A stretch of 64,000 nucleotides of DNA from JANNRR01 sp031401675 (lineage in GTDB: Bacteria > Pseudomonadota > Alphaproteobacteria > Rhodobacterales > Rhodobacteraceae). The translations under genes were made by a program, and so were the position numbers. The stretch is taken from positions 1 to 64,000 of the forward strand of contig JANNRR010000045.1 in assembly GCA_031401675.1 (NCBI GenBank). Reading direction: 5' to 3'. Positions 8,302 through 17,064 of the stretch are shown here, piece after piece (within the stretch, counting starts at the first letter, position 1; every line of letters begins with the position of its first letter). The notes under the pieces are model-generated. The model had not been told where the DNA came from. It saw only the letters and a list, made by a program, of their open reading frames with translations, and searched no databases.

Positions 8302-8661
8302 TCAGATGCCGTGCGCATCGTCGCGGTCAGGCGCACCCGCGCAATCGCCGGTGCCGGTGGCCGGTGGCAGCGGCGGGCGGTGCTGGTGCAGGTGAAGTTT
8401 GGCCAGAAACTGGCAGGCGACCGGTGCCGCCAGAAACAGGAACAGCGTCACCAACAGTTCCTGCAGGCTGAACCGTCCCTGCGAAGTCCAGACCGTGACC
8501 ATCGATGCCGTCAGCGCCGCGCCGACACCAAGGGTGGTGGCCTTGGTCGGCGCGTGCAGGCGCATCATCGGGTCGGGCAGCTTCAAGAGCCCGACCGATC
8601 CGACCAGCCCGAACAGACCGCTGATCACCAGGAGCGACGCGACAATGATATCGCCGATCAT
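8302..8661 (-). CDS. mrpG: Mrp/Pha antiporter subunit G
   Basis: 119 residues, three membrane helices, with the MnhG/PhaG signature GLVGSVGLLKLPDPMMRLHAPTKA near residues 19-42. It is the last gene of the leftward mrp operon; its start overlaps the stop of mrpF by four bases. It is a non-catalytic membrane subunit required for assembly of the multisubunit cation/proton antiporter. The polar, His/Pro-rich C-terminus (HLHQHRPPLPP) is longer than in minimal homologues. deoC starts 60 bases downstream on the same strand and could be read through. Confidence 0.88.
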   Translation of the reverse strand: MIGDIIVASLLVISGLFGLVGSVGLLKLPDPMMRLHAPTKATTLGVGAALTASMVTVWTSQGRFSLQELLVTLFLFLAAPVACQFLAKLHLHQHRPPLPPATGTGDCAGAPDRDDAHGI

Positions 8662-8942
8662 GATCCGGCCCGGATGTCGATGATGCTGCCGCGCAGCAGA
8701 TATTTGACATAGGCAACGGTCGAGACGAACCCCAGGATCGCCAGCATCAGCGCCGGCAGAAAGCTGACCGGGGTGCCGCGTGCCACGCCGTAGAGGATCA
8801 TCAGGGCGATGGCGTTGACCATCATCGTGTCCAGCGCCAGAATCCGGTCGCCGGTCCCAGTCGTGCGCAGAACCTGCACAAGATTCAGGATCAGTGCCAG
8901 CCCGTAACAGCTGAAACAGAACCACAGCGCGGCATCGATCAT
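8658..8942 (-). CDS. mrpF: Mrp/Pha antiporter subunit F
   Basis: 94 residues with three predicted membrane helices. The pattern GDRILALDTMMVNAIALMILYG (around residues 31-52) is characteristic of MrpF/PhaF. It overlaps mrpE upstream and mrpG downstream by four bases each, so the E-F-G block is translationally coupled. I chose the ATG at 8942 because it gives the standard MrpF length. Confidence 0.9.
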   Translation of the reverse strand: MIDAALWFCFSCYGLALILNLVQVLRTTGTGDRILALDTMMVNAIALMILYGVARGTPVSFLPALMLAILGFVSTVAYVKYLLRGSIIDIRAGS

Positions 8943-9424
8943 TCCAGTATCTCCTTGATCCGCGACAGGTATCGCCGCTTGATCCGGGCGAGGGCGGCCT
9001 CGGGGTCCGGCGCGTCCAGACAATGTATCAGCAGGCTCTTGCGGTCGGCGGCGATGTCGGCGGTCAGCGTGCCGGGGGTCATGGTGATGGTTCCGGCCAA
9101 CAGCGCAATCGCCTCGGGCCGGGTCAGATCGATGGGCAGGGTCAGAAAGGCCGGGCGCAGGTCGGCGTTGCGGCGAAACAGGATGGCGACGGCGACCACG
9201 ACATTCGAAACCACGATGTCCCACAGTACGATGACGATGAACGCGGCAATCCTTGCCGGATGTTTCAGGTGCGGCGGATCGGGCCAGAGCGGCGCGGTGA
9301 TCAGCGTCACGGCCAGTCCCAAAGCCAGACCAAAGACCAACGTCCCTGCCGAATAGTCAGCCCACAGCAGCGCCCAGACCAGAGCCAGGGTCAAGGTCAA
9401 AACCGGTCTTGGCAGAAGTCGCAT
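8939..9424 (-). CDS. mrpE: Mrp/Pha antiporter subunit E
   Basis: 161 residues. Two N-terminal membrane helices (VLTLTLALVWALLWADYSAGTLVFGLALGLAV) are followed by the MrpE core with LTMTPGT-like motif GTITMTPGTLTADI near residues 103-116 and a cytoplasmic tail ending RIKEILE. It is a membrane subunit of the cation/proton antiporter. Unlike its neighbours, it is separated from the preceding mrpD by 371 bases holding repeats and an FNR-like box, so it may have its own transcription input. Confidence 0.9.
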   Translation of the reverse strand: MRLLPRPVLTLTLALVWALLWADYSAGTLVFGLALGLAVTLITAPLWPDPPHLKHPARIAAFIVIVLWDIVVSNVVVAVAILFRRNADLRPAFLTLPIDLTRPEAIALLAGTITMTPGTLTADIAADRKSLLIHCLDAPDPEAALARIKRRYLSRIKEILE

Positions 9425-9560
9425 CCGTTACTCCACTGGTGCGTGATGGCTTTTGGTGGAAACAATGATAGGTTTGCCGCATTCCCCAGGTACTTTCGTT
9501 GCAGCTGTGCTCTTTGCCCGGCATTGGCGCTGAGCATGATCCTTCAGTTTCTTGCCGGAT

Positions 9561-9574
9561 TTGATTTCAATCAA
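9561..9574. promoter_or_regulatory. FNR/FnrL-type palindrome
   Basis: TTGAT-TTCA-ATCAA matches the FNR consensus TTGAT-N4-ATCAA perfectly, and the symmetry extends to GATTTGAT/ATCAAATC (9558-9577). Its centre is about 143 bases upstream of the mrpE start. It could drive oxygen-responsive expression of mrpEFG, or it may be part of the neighbouring repeat and have no role. Confidence 0.45.
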
Positions 9575-9644
9575 ATCAGGCCGCGCCTGCCTGCCGCTTG
9601 CCAGGCGCGACAGGGCGCCCGCCCAGCCAGGCGCGGCCTGATTT
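9573..9644. repeat. 17-bp perfect inverted repeat in the mrp gap
   Basis: AAATCAGGCCGCGCCTG at 9573-9589 is exactly inverted at 9628-9644, with a 38-base centre. It overlaps the right end of the FNR-like palindrome by two bases. Possible REP-like element or transcript hairpin within the mrp operon. Confidence 0.75.
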
Positions 9645-9795
9645 CCCGACCAACGCATCCAGCCCAATCCCCCTTGCCCTACGGCTTGCGCCTTCAGGCA
9701 ACGGGCCGGTCGCCCGTCCCCCGGACGGTCGACTGATCGGCCCGGCACTGTCAGTTCGAAGGGCGGAGCGGGTGGCGAGGACGCAGGCGATTCCG

Positions 9796-11307
9796 TCAAC
9801 GTTCATCCTCCGCAAGCCCGAGGACGGCTGTGATATAGTCGGCTGGCGCATGCAGCTGGCGGGCTGTTGCCGCCAGAAAGGCGCTGACCGGTCCGCCGCC
9901 GACGGCAACCGCCACCATCGCAGCCAACACCGCCACAATCATCAGAATCGACAGACGGTCGGCAGGCAAGGTTTTTGTAGGCGCGATGTCCTGCGGCACG
10001 GATTTCCAGAACAAGATCGAGCCGGCGCGGGCAAAGGCCACCATCAGAACCAGCGCGGCACCCAGCACCACGGCCCAGATCACCGGCATCTGCGGCGCTG
10101 TCCACGCGGCCTGCAACAGCATCAGTTTGCCGAGGAACCCTGCCAGCGGCGGCATCCCCGCCATGCCGATGGCCGCGACCAGAAACAGACCGGCCAGCCT
10201 GCCCTGCCCCGGAAACGGCGCTGCTGTCAGCGCGCCACCCACGTGCCGCTGCGCCGCCAGACGGTCGGCAATCAGAAACAGCGCGGCCCCGGCAAAAGTC
10301 GAATGGACCATGTAGTAAAGTCCTGCGACCGTTCCGGCAGGACCGGGCAGCGCAAATGCCAGCAGGATCGTGCCCATCGAGGCAATCGAGGCAAAGCCCG
10401 CCAGCCGCGCCAGATTTGTGGCACCCAGGCTGGCCAAAGCGCCAAGCGCCAGCGTGATCAGGCTGGCGGGCAACAGCCAGCCGGTCAGCCCGGCACTGGC
10501 GCCGCTGTCGGGAAAGATCAGCGTGAACATGCGCAGGATCGCATAGGCCCCGACCTTGGTCATCACCGCAAACATCGCCGCGACCGGGCCCGGCGCATGT
10601 TCATAGGTGGCGGGCAGCCAGAAATGCAGCGGCACCAGCGCCGCCTTTACCGCAAAGACCAACAGCAGCAACATGGCCCCGACCCGCATCAGCGCCGCAT
10701 CAGCCGCCGGCATTGCAGCCACGCGTTCAGCCATATGGGCCATGTTCAGCGTCCCGGTCACGGCATAAAGCGTGCCGAGCGCGAACAGGAACAAGACCGA
10801 GGCCGACAGGTTCATCACCATGAACTGCAAACCGGCGCGCAACCGGGCAGCACCGCCGGAATGCACCATCAGCCCGTAGCTGGCGATCAGCATCACCTCG
10901 AAGAACACGAACAGGTTGAACAGATCCCCGGTCAGGAACGCGCCGTTCAGCCCCATCAGCTGAAACTGGAACAAGGGATGAAACTGGCCGCCGCGCGCAT
11001 CCCAGCGCGTCGCCACCGCATAGGCCAGCGCCAGCAGCGCCAGCGTGGCCGTCAACAGCAGCATCAGAGCGGTCAGCCGGTCCAGCACCAGCACGATCCC
11101 GAACGGTGCGGGCCAGTTGCCCAGCAGATAGACCTCGATCCCTTCGAGGCGGGCCCGCCAGATCAACCACAGGCTGAGCAGCCATAACAGGCCGGTGCCG
11201 CTCAGTCCGGCCACGCGCTGCGCCATCAGGTTTTGGCGCTGCAATAGCATCATGCCGACGGCAAGGATGGCGGGCAGCAGGACCGGGGCGATGACCCAGT
11301 GATTCAC
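9796..11307 (-). CDS. mrpD: Mrp/Pha antiporter subunit D (proton-conducting, NuoM-like)
   Basis: 503 residues, about 14 membrane helices, a member of the proton-conducting transporter family shared with complex I NuoL/M/N. Recognisable are FFEVMLIASYGLMVHSGG with the conserved Glu, and VKAALVPLHFWLPATYEHAPGPVAAMFAVMTK-type helices carrying the key lysine. Start is a GTG at 11307 overlapping the mrpC stop (GTGA). The C-terminus is intact despite the repeat-bearing insert that follows it. Confidence 0.93.
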   Translation of the reverse strand: MNHWVIAPVLLPAILAVGMMLLQRQNLMAQRVAGLSGTGLLWLLSLWLIWRARLEGIEVYLLGNWPAPFGIVLVLDRLTALMLLLTATLALLALAYAVATRWDARGGQFHPLFQFQLMGLNGAFLTGDLFNLFVFFEVMLIASYGLMVHSGGAARLRAGLQFMVMNLSASVLFLFALGTLYAVTGTLNMAHMAERVAAMPAADAALMRVGAMLLLLVFAVKAALVPLHFWLPATYEHAPGPVAAMFAVMTKVGAYAILRMFTLIFPDSGASAGLTGWLLPASLITLALGALASLGATNLARLAGFASIASMGTILLAFALPGPAGTVAGLYYMVHSTFAGAALFLIADRLAAQRHVGGALTAAPFPGQGRLAGLFLVAAIGMAGMPPLAGFLGKLMLLQAAWTAPQMPVIWAVVLGAALVLMVAFARAGSILFWKSVPQDIAPTKTLPADRLSILMIVAVLAAMVAVAVGGGPVSAFLAATARQLHAPADYITAVLGLAEDER

Positions 11308-11639
11308 GGCGGCCCCTGATCGGCATCGTCGTTCACCGCGTCGGACCCGGTGCCGGCATAGGCCGCCACCGCCATCGTCACCAAAACCGCCGTCATCCCG
11401 AACGAGATCACGATTGCGGTCAGAACCAGCGCCTGCGGCAACGGATCGGCGGTGCCGGTGGCCAGCCCGAGGATCGGCGGCCGGTTGACGGTCAGCCGAC
11501 CGGCCGCGGCCAGAAAGACGTTGACGGCATAGGACAGCATGGTCAGCCCGAGGATCACCGGAAAACTGCGCCGCCGCAGGATCAGATAGACCCCCGCCGC
11601 CGTCATCGCCCCCACTGCGACGGAAACCAGCGCCTCCAT
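11304..11639 (-). CDS. mrpC: Mrp/Pha antiporter subunit C (NuoK-like)
   Basis: About 111 residues with three membrane helices and the MrpC/NuoK pattern GVYLILRRRSFPVILGLTMLSYAVN, then DPLPQALVLTAIVISFG. The start is either GTG at 11642 or the adjacent ATG at 11639; both overlap the mrpA stop. I prefer the ATG. It sits between mrpA and mrpD as in all known mrp/pha/mnh operons. Confidence 0.92.
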   Translation of the reverse strand: MEALVSVAVGAMTAAGVYLILRRRSFPVILGLTMLSYAVNVFLAAAGRLTVNRPPILGLATGTADPLPQALVLTAIVISFGMTAVLVTMAVAAYAGTGSDAVNDDADQGPP

Positions 11640-14437
11640 CACGCAGCCCCCGGTTCGTCGCGGGGTCTGTTGCTGTGCCCGCCCAACTGCGTCAGGCTGC
11701 CGATGGCCAGCAGGCTGGCCCCCAGCACCGTCAGGAACACGCCCGCATCAAACGCCATCGCCGTCGCCAGTTCAAACTCGCGGAACGGCGGCAGCCGGAC
11801 CGCCCCGAAGCTGGAGGTCAGGAACGGGCGTGCGAACAGCCACGCGCCGATGCCGGTCGTGCCAGCCAGCATCAGCCCGGCGGCCATCAGCGACTGCGCG
11901 CCCCACCGCGCCGATGAGCCAGCCGACACCTGCCCCGTCGCCATGCGGTGCAACAGGACCGCGCAGGCAACGACCAGCGCCGCCACGAAGCCGCCGCCCG
12001 GCAACTGGTGACCGCGCAGAAAGATGAAGGCCGCAACGATCAGCGCGAACGGCATGATGATCCCGGCGGCCACCCGCAGCAGCAGGGGATAGGGATCGCC
12101 GGCACGAACCGGCCGCGCCACTGGCAGCAGCCGCTGCCCCGCCAGCAGCGTCTGACAGATGGCGACCAGGATCAGCGCGGCGATGGCCAGAACCACAATC
12201 TCGCCAAACGTGTCATAGCCGCGAAAATCGACCAGGATCACGTTCACCACATTGTTGCCGCCGCCAAGGTCATGCGAATTGGCCAGGTGATAGTCCGATA
12301 TGCTGTCAAAGCGCGGATCGCGGGTCAGGATCGCCTGCGTCAGGGCCGCCACGCCGCCGCCGACAGCAACGGCGATCCCGGCATCGCGCCAGCGCCGTGG
12401 CACCGGGCTTTCGCGCGGGGTCCGGCCCGGCAGCAGGTCCAGCGCCAGCAGCATCACCAGAACCGTCACCACCTCGATCCCGATCTGGGTCATCGCCAGG
12501 TCGGGCGCCGAAAAGTAGAAGAACCCCAGCGAGATGATCAGCCCGACAACCGCCACCAGCAGGAGCGACAGCAGGCGGTTGCGGTGAAGCAGCAGCAGCG
12601 CGGCGGTGGCCGATATCAGCAGGCCGCAGCCGATCACCGGCACCAGCGCCAGCGGCGTCGGGATTCGCAGGCCGGGCAGGATCGTCCCGGTCAGGAACGC
12701 GCCAGTGCCCGCGATCAGCGTTGCCAGCAGGAAAATGCTCAGGGTCCGGCTCAGGCGGGCGTCGTGCACGCGCTCGGCGATCGCTTCGGACAGCCGGATC
12801 AGTGCGGCCATGCAACGGTCGAACATCTTTGTGGCCTCGTGCAACGGCACTGCCTGCCAGATGGCGGTCAACGTGGCAGGGCGCCAGATCAGCGCGGCGG
12901 CCCCCCCGGCCAGCGCCACGATGCTCAGGACCAGGGCCGGCGTCAGCCCGTGCCAAAGCTTCAAGTCAACTGCCACCGGCGCGCCCATGACATTAGCAGC
13001 GGCCGTTGACACCAGCGGCTCTGCCAGCCCCGGGGCAAGGCCCAGCGCGATCACCGGCAGCACCAGCACGGTGGGGGCCAGCCACAGGCCGAACGCCGGT
13101 TCGTGCGGCGGGGTCGTGAACCGGGGGGCGGGCCGATAGAACAGACACCACAGGTAGCGCAGCGCATAGGCAACCGACAGCATCGCCGCCAGCGTGACCA
13201 GCACCGGCAGCAGGAACGGCATCCCCGCCCAGACCGTACCGGATGCCGCCTGCAGCAGCATTTCCTTGGACAGAAAGCCGTTCAGCGGCGGCACCCCGGC
13301 CAGCGACAGACCGGACAGGGTGGCAACGCTTGCGGTAACCGGCATCAATCCGGCCAGACCGCCCAGGTTGCGCAGGTCGCGCGCCTGCGTCCCATGCTCG
13401 ATGCAACCCGCGTTCATGAACAGCGCCGCCTTGAAGACCGCATGGTTCAGGATGTGAAAGACTGCGGCCATGCAGGCCAAGGGGGTGGCAATCCCCAGAA
13501 GCAGGGTGATCAGACCCAACTGACTGACGGTGGACCAGGCCAGAATGGCCTTCAGATCGGTCTGGAACAGCGCCACCCATGCCCCCAGAAGCAGCGTCAC
13601 AAGCCCGACGGTGGTGACGATGGCGAACCAGTCCGGGGTGCCCGCCAGCACCGGCGACAGCCGGGCCATCAGGAATATTCCGGCCTTCACCATCGTGGCC
13701 GAATGCAGATAGGCCGAAACCGGCGTGGGCGCGGCCATGGCTTGCGGCAACCAGAAATGGAACGGCACCTGCGCCGATTTGGCAAAGCAGCCGATCAGGA
13801 TCAGGATCAGTGCGGGCCGGTACAGCGGCGAGGCCTTGATGGCCGGACCGGCCTGCAGAATGTCCGACAGGGCATAGCTGCCAGCGACATGACCAAGGAT
13901 CAGCAGCCCGGCCATCAACACCAATCCACCCGCCCCCGTCACCGCCAAAGCCAGCCGCGCCCCCTGACGCGCTTCGGGCCGGGTCTGGCGAAAGCCGATC
14001 AACAGGAACGAGGTCAGGCTGGTCAGTTCCCAGAACAGCAACAAAAGCAGGATATTGTCGGACAGGACGATCCCGAGCATCGCCCCCTGAAACAGCATCA
14101 GAAAGGCATAGAACCGCGCCACGGGTTCAGCCTTGTCCAGATAAAAGCAGGCAAAAAGCTGGATCAGCAGACCCATGCCGAGGATCAGGCCCGCGAACAG
14201 CAGCCCCAGCCCGTCCAGCCGCAATCCGACCGTCAGCTGCAACTGCGGAATCCAGCGATGGGTTTCCAGCAGCACATCGCCTGCCAGCAACCTTGGCGCG
14301 TCGGCAAGCACCAGACCAAGCGCCGTCAGGCTGAAGGCAGCGCAGGCAGCAGCGATCACCCGGCGATCTGCCCCACCGAACAAGCCCGGCACAAGCGCAC
14401 CCAAGAACGGCAAGGCTGCGATCAGGGCAAGTGACAT
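11639..14437 (-). CDS. mrpA: Mrp/Pha antiporter fused subunit AB
   Basis: 932 residues. The N-terminal ~650 are the NuoL-like MrpA core, with FWELTSLTSFLLIGF (conserved Glu) and FAKSAQVPFHFWLPQAM followed by PTPVSAYLHSATMVKAG. The region near 620-700 (LLRHRN-like section, FYFSAPDLAMTQIGIEVVTV) is the MrpA C-terminal domain, and the last ~140 residues (PFALIVAAFIFLRGHQLPGGGFVAALVVA) are the MrpB domain. A-B fusion plus separate C, D, E, F and G is the six-gene PhaAB-type layout (K+ or Na+/H+ antiport). It is the first gene of the operon. Confidence 0.93.
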   Translation of the reverse strand: MSLALIAALPFLGALVPGLFGGADRRVIAAACAAFSLTALGLVLADAPRLLAGDVLLETHRWIPQLQLTVGLRLDGLGLLFAGLILGMGLLIQLFACFYLDKAEPVARFYAFLMLFQGAMLGIVLSDNILLLLLFWELTSLTSFLLIGFRQTRPEARQGARLALAVTGAGGLVLMAGLLILGHVAGSYALSDILQAGPAIKASPLYRPALILILIGCFAKSAQVPFHFWLPQAMAAPTPVSAYLHSATMVKAGIFLMARLSPVLAGTPDWFAIVTTVGLVTLLLGAWVALFQTDLKAILAWSTVSQLGLITLLLGIATPLACMAAVFHILNHAVFKAALFMNAGCIEHGTQARDLRNLGGLAGLMPVTASVATLSGLSLAGVPPLNGFLSKEMLLQAASGTVWAGMPFLLPVLVTLAAMLSVAYALRYLWCLFYRPAPRFTTPPHEPAFGLWLAPTVLVLPVIALGLAPGLAEPLVSTAAANVMGAPVAVDLKLWHGLTPALVLSIVALAGGAAALIWRPATLTAIWQAVPLHEATKMFDRCMAALIRLSEAIAERVHDARLSRTLSIFLLATLIAGTGAFLTGTILPGLRIPTPLALVPVIGCGLLISATAALLLLHRNRLLSLLLVAVVGLIISLGFFYFSAPDLAMTQIGIEVVTVLVMLLALDLLPGRTPRESPVPRRWRDAGIAVAVGGGVAALTQAILTRDPRFDSISDYHLANSHDLGGGNNVVNVILVDFRGYDTFGEIVVLAIAALILVAICQTLLAGQRLLPVARPVRAGDPYPLLLRVAAGIIMPFALIVAAFIFLRGHQLPGGGFVAALVVACAVLLHRMATGQVSAGSSARWGAQSLMAAGLMLAGTTGIGAWLFARPFLTSSFGAVRLPPFREFELATAMAFDAGVFLTVLGASLLAIGSLTQLGGHSNRPRDEPGAA

Positions 14438-14612
14438 GCGGGATGCGGTCCGGTGCGGGAAAGGGGGCGCGTTTCACCGGGGTAAGGGCTAATCCGCAGT
14501 GATGCAAGCCGGGGCTTCGGGCCGGGCGCGGCGGGCGGGTGCATCCCCGAACGGCGATAGTGCCGGACGCCAGACCATTGCCGGTTGCGCGGCACCGGCA
14601 GGCGTCGGCGCC

Positions 14613-15812
14613 CTAGCTGTCCTTCAACAGCGCATTCTGATCGATCAGGTAGCGCTGCGACAGCGGAATGCTGGCCGCACCCAGCGAGCGCGCCTGCTGC
14701 CCGACCGAGCCTTCCCTAACCTGCGGCGGCTCGATTCCGGCAAAATCCAGCCGGGTCAGGGCGGCGCGGGTCTTTTCGACGATTGCAGCGCGGATGCTGT
14801 GCGGCAACCAGCCGTCAATCATAACCGTGTCAAAGTCGATCACGGCGGTGGTCGACAAGATGGCGTGCGACAGGCCGGCGGCGACTTCGCCGATCCAGCG
14901 ATCCAGAATCGGGGCGGGTATGTCCCAGGCCTCCGGGCTTTCCCACAACTGGTCCGACGCGATGCCCGCTGCGGTCAGAGCCCGTTCCAGCGATGCGGTC
15001 GAAGCCACGGAAATCAGCTGCCGCATGCTGCCGTCGGGCCCGGGAACCGGCATCGAACCCAGGGCCCCGGCATTGCCGGTGCGGCCCGGGAACAGGCTGC
15101 CATTCAGCACCAGCCCGCCGCCGACAAAATAGCCGATGTAGAAATACAGGAAATCCTTGGCCCGCTCGCCGGTGCCGAACACCAGTTCCGCGCCACAGGC
15201 GGCATTGGCATCGTTCTGCACATAGACCGGAACATCGCAGAACGCCGATATCTCGTCCTGAATGTCGCGGTCGCGCCAGGCGTCCATGTCGGTCTGCGGC
15301 GCACCCAGAAAGGCCGCCCAGTTCCACAGCTGGTGCGGCATGGCGATGCCCAGACCGCCGATCCTGCCGCGCAGGCGAAACGGCAGCAACCGGGTCAGAT
15401 CGGGCAGAGCCTGTTCGACAAAACGCACCACGGTTTCCGGCACCGGGTGGTGATAGGTCTGCCGGCGCGACCCCACGACCTGCCCCAGAAAGTTGATCAG
15501 CACCAGATCGACCGAACGCCGCCCGATCTTCAGTCCGAAAAAGTACGCGCCATCTGCGGCCAGCGACATCGGAACCGACGGCTGACCGATCTTGCCCCGC
15601 AGCGGCTCGCCGCGCTGCAACAGACCGTCGGCTTCCAGGCTGCGCATGATCACCGAAACCGTCTGCGCCGACAGGCCGGTGATCCGGGCGATGTCGGATT
15701 TGGCAAGCGCGCCTTCGCGCCGCACTAGCGACAGGACCAGCCGCTCGTTATGGTCGCGCATCCCGGATTGGTTCGCCCCGCCGCTCTGCCCCCTGATGTC
15801 GCGCTCGTTCAT
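14613..15812 (-). CDS. ROK-family (NagC/XylR-type) transcriptional regulator
   Basis: 399 residues. An N-terminal winged helix (NERLVLSLVRREGALAKSDIARITGLSAQTVSVIMRSLEADGLL) precedes a ROK domain (FFGLKIGRRSVDLVLIN..., YVQNDANAACGAEL, YIGYFVGGGLVLNG). The ROK domain binds a sugar and modulates DNA binding. The gene is divergent from the Frc-like importer across a 173-base AT-rich region, the usual arrangement for a local repressor of that importer. A GC-rich nested hairpin near 14566-14606 follows its stop. Confidence 0.85.
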   Translation of the reverse strand: MNERDIRGQSGGANQSGMRDHNERLVLSLVRREGALAKSDIARITGLSAQTVSVIMRSLEADGLLQRGEPLRGKIGQPSVPMSLAADGAYFFGLKIGRRSVDLVLINFLGQVVGSRRQTYHHPVPETVVRFVEQALPDLTRLLPFRLRGRIGGLGIAMPHQLWNWAAFLGAPQTDMDAWRDRDIQDEISAFCDVPVYVQNDANAACGAELVFGTGERAKDFLYFYIGYFVGGGLVLNGSLFPGRTGNAGALGSMPVPGPDGSMRQLISVASTASLERALTAAGIASDQLWESPEAWDIPAPILDRWIGEVAAGLSHAILSTTAVIDFDTVMIDGWLPHSIRAAIVEKTRAALTRLDFAGIEPPQVREGSVGQQARSLGAASIPLSQRYLIDQNALLKDS

Positions 15813-15852
15813 CGTCGTCCTCCAGGGACACCGCCGAAAGTAATCGAGATAA

Positions 15853-15890
15853 TTATTAATTCAAGTTGATTTATTAATTGACGTGGGTCA
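15853..15890. promoter_or_regulatory. AT-rich repeats and LacI-like half site in the ROK/frcB divergent promoter
   Basis: TTATTAATT occurs twice as a direct repeat (15853-15861 and 15871-15879), start to start 18 bases apart. It is followed by TAATTGACGTGGGTCA (15875-15890), which agrees at 12 of 16 positions with the operator found before lacI (19001-19016). This short region may therefore read both the ROK and the LacI regulator. Purely sequence-based inference. Confidence 0.4.
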
Positions 15891-15985
15891 GCGACTCACT
15901 GTTAATTCTCTTGGTGCGGCTGACTTTACGTCATACGCTCGAAGCGGGTGCCTGGGGGGTGCCCGCAGGACAACGGGAGGAAACC

Positions 15986-17002
15986 ATGTCCCTGAGAGTA
16001 AGTATAGCGGCGGCGCTGCTGACCGCCGCTTTGGCGCTGCCCGCCAGCGCACAACAGATCGTCGGACTGATCACCAAGACCGAGGGCAATCCGTTCTTTG
16101 TCAAGATGCGGGAAGGTGCCGAAGCCAAGGCGACCGAGCTTGGGCTGGAACTGCGCAGCTTTGCCGGCAAGTTCGACGGTGACAACGATGCCCAGATTGC
16201 CGCGATTGAAAGCCTGATCGCTGCCGGTGCCATCGGTTTTGCCATCGTGCCGTCGGATTCGAGCGCCATCGTGCCGACAATCACCGCAGCCCGCGATGCC
16301 GGGCTGCTGGTCATCGTGCTCGACACCCCGCTTGACCCGATCGACGCGGCCGATGCGACCTTTGCTACCGACAACCGCAAGGCCGGAAGACTGATCGGAG
16401 CCTGGGCCGCCGGAACCCTGGGCGATGCCGCCGCCAATGCCAAGATCGCCATGCTCGATCTGGCCGTGAACCAACCGACCGTCGACTATCTGCGCGACCA
16501 AGGCTTCATGGAAGGTTTCGGGATCGACGTGAAAGACCCGAACAAGTACGGCGACGAAGACGACGCGAGGATCTGCGGTCATGAAATGACTGCAGGTTCG
16601 GAGGACGGCGGACGGACCGCGATGGAAACCCTGCTCCAGCGCTGCCCCGACATCAATGTGGTCTACACCATCAATGAACCGGCTGCCGCGGGTGCCTGGG
16701 AAGCGCTGAAAGCGGTCGGCAAGGACGACGGTTCGGTGCTTGTCGTCTCGGTGGATGGCGGCTGCCCCGGGGTGCAGAACGTCGCGGCCGGCGTGATCGG
16801 CGCGACATCGCAGCAATATCCGCTGCTGATGGCATCCATGGCGCTGGAGGCGATCAAGAAATTCGCCGACAGCGGTGAAAAGCCGGCGATGACCGAAGGC
16901 CTCGACTTCTTCGACACCGGTGCCACGCTGATCACCGACAAACCGGTTGGCGGCGTCGAGTCGGTCGACACCGCGAAGGGCCTTGAACTTTGCTGGGGCT
17001 GA
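15986..17002 (+). CDS. Sugar ABC transporter substrate-binding protein (FrcB-like)
   Basis: 338 residues with a signal peptide ([23 protein letters not shown]) and a periplasmic binding protein type 1 fold: [66 protein letters not shown]. The start is set by GGGAGG ending six bases before the ATG. The closest characterised systems are fructose/ribose-type importers (FrcBCA), but the sugar cannot be read from sequence. It is followed by a hairpin and then the permease, the usual layout for high binding-protein expression. Confidence 0.85.
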   Translation: MSLRVSIAAALLTAALALPASAQQIVGLITKTEGNPFFVKMREGAEAKATELGLELRSFAGKFDGDNDAQIAAIESLIAAGAIGFAIVPSDSSAIVPTITAARDAGLLVIVLDTPLDPIDAADATFATDNRKAGRLIGAWAAGTLGDAAANAKIAMLDLAVNQPTVDYLRDQGFMEGFGIDVKDPNKYGDEDDARICGHEMTAGSEDGGRTAMETLLQRCPDINVVYTINEPAAAGAWEALKAVGKDDGSVLVVSVDGGCPGVQNVAAGVIGATSQQYPLLMASMALEAIKKFADSGEKPAMTEGLDFFDTGATLITDKPVGGVESVDTAKGLELCWG

Positions 17003-17014
17003 TCTGATCAAATC

Positions 17015-17043
17015 AAAGGGCCGCCTCTTCGGGGCGGCCCTTT
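17015..17043 (+). terminator. Strong hairpin between binding protein and permease genes
   Basis: An 11-bp perfect stem AAAGGGCCGCC / GGCGGCCCTTT with a 7-base loop, followed by TCTTTC. It looks like a partial terminator that lets the binding-protein mRNA accumulate over that of the permease and ATPase. Confidence 0.75.
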
Positions 17044-17064
17044 CTTTCGTTCAAGGGGATGGGG

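Larger units (their letters stand above)
9425..9795. other. 371-bp insert between mrpD and mrpE carrying repeats
   Basis: All other adjacent mrp genes overlap by about four bases, so this gap is out of place. I see no convincing gene in it. It contains an FNR-type palindrome at 9561-9574, a 17-bp perfect inverted repeat (9573-9589 and 9628-9644) and a GC-rich section to about 9745 (CGGGCCGGTCGCCCGTCCCC...) with the look of a dispersed repeat. It ends close to the mrpD stop. Confidence 0.7.

Noticed and set aside
9428..9799. Leftward 123-aa frame in the mrpD-mrpE gap
   Set aside because: It is encoded by the inverted repeats and the GC-rich repeat block, with no family pattern and no ribosome-binding site.
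13103..14434. Rightward 443-aa frame opposite mrpA
   Set aside because: Gln/Arg/His-rich shadow of a clear membrane-protein gene.
17015..17043. Riboswitch between the binding protein and permease genes
   Set aside because: A simple terminator-like stem explains it; no further conserved structure is visible.
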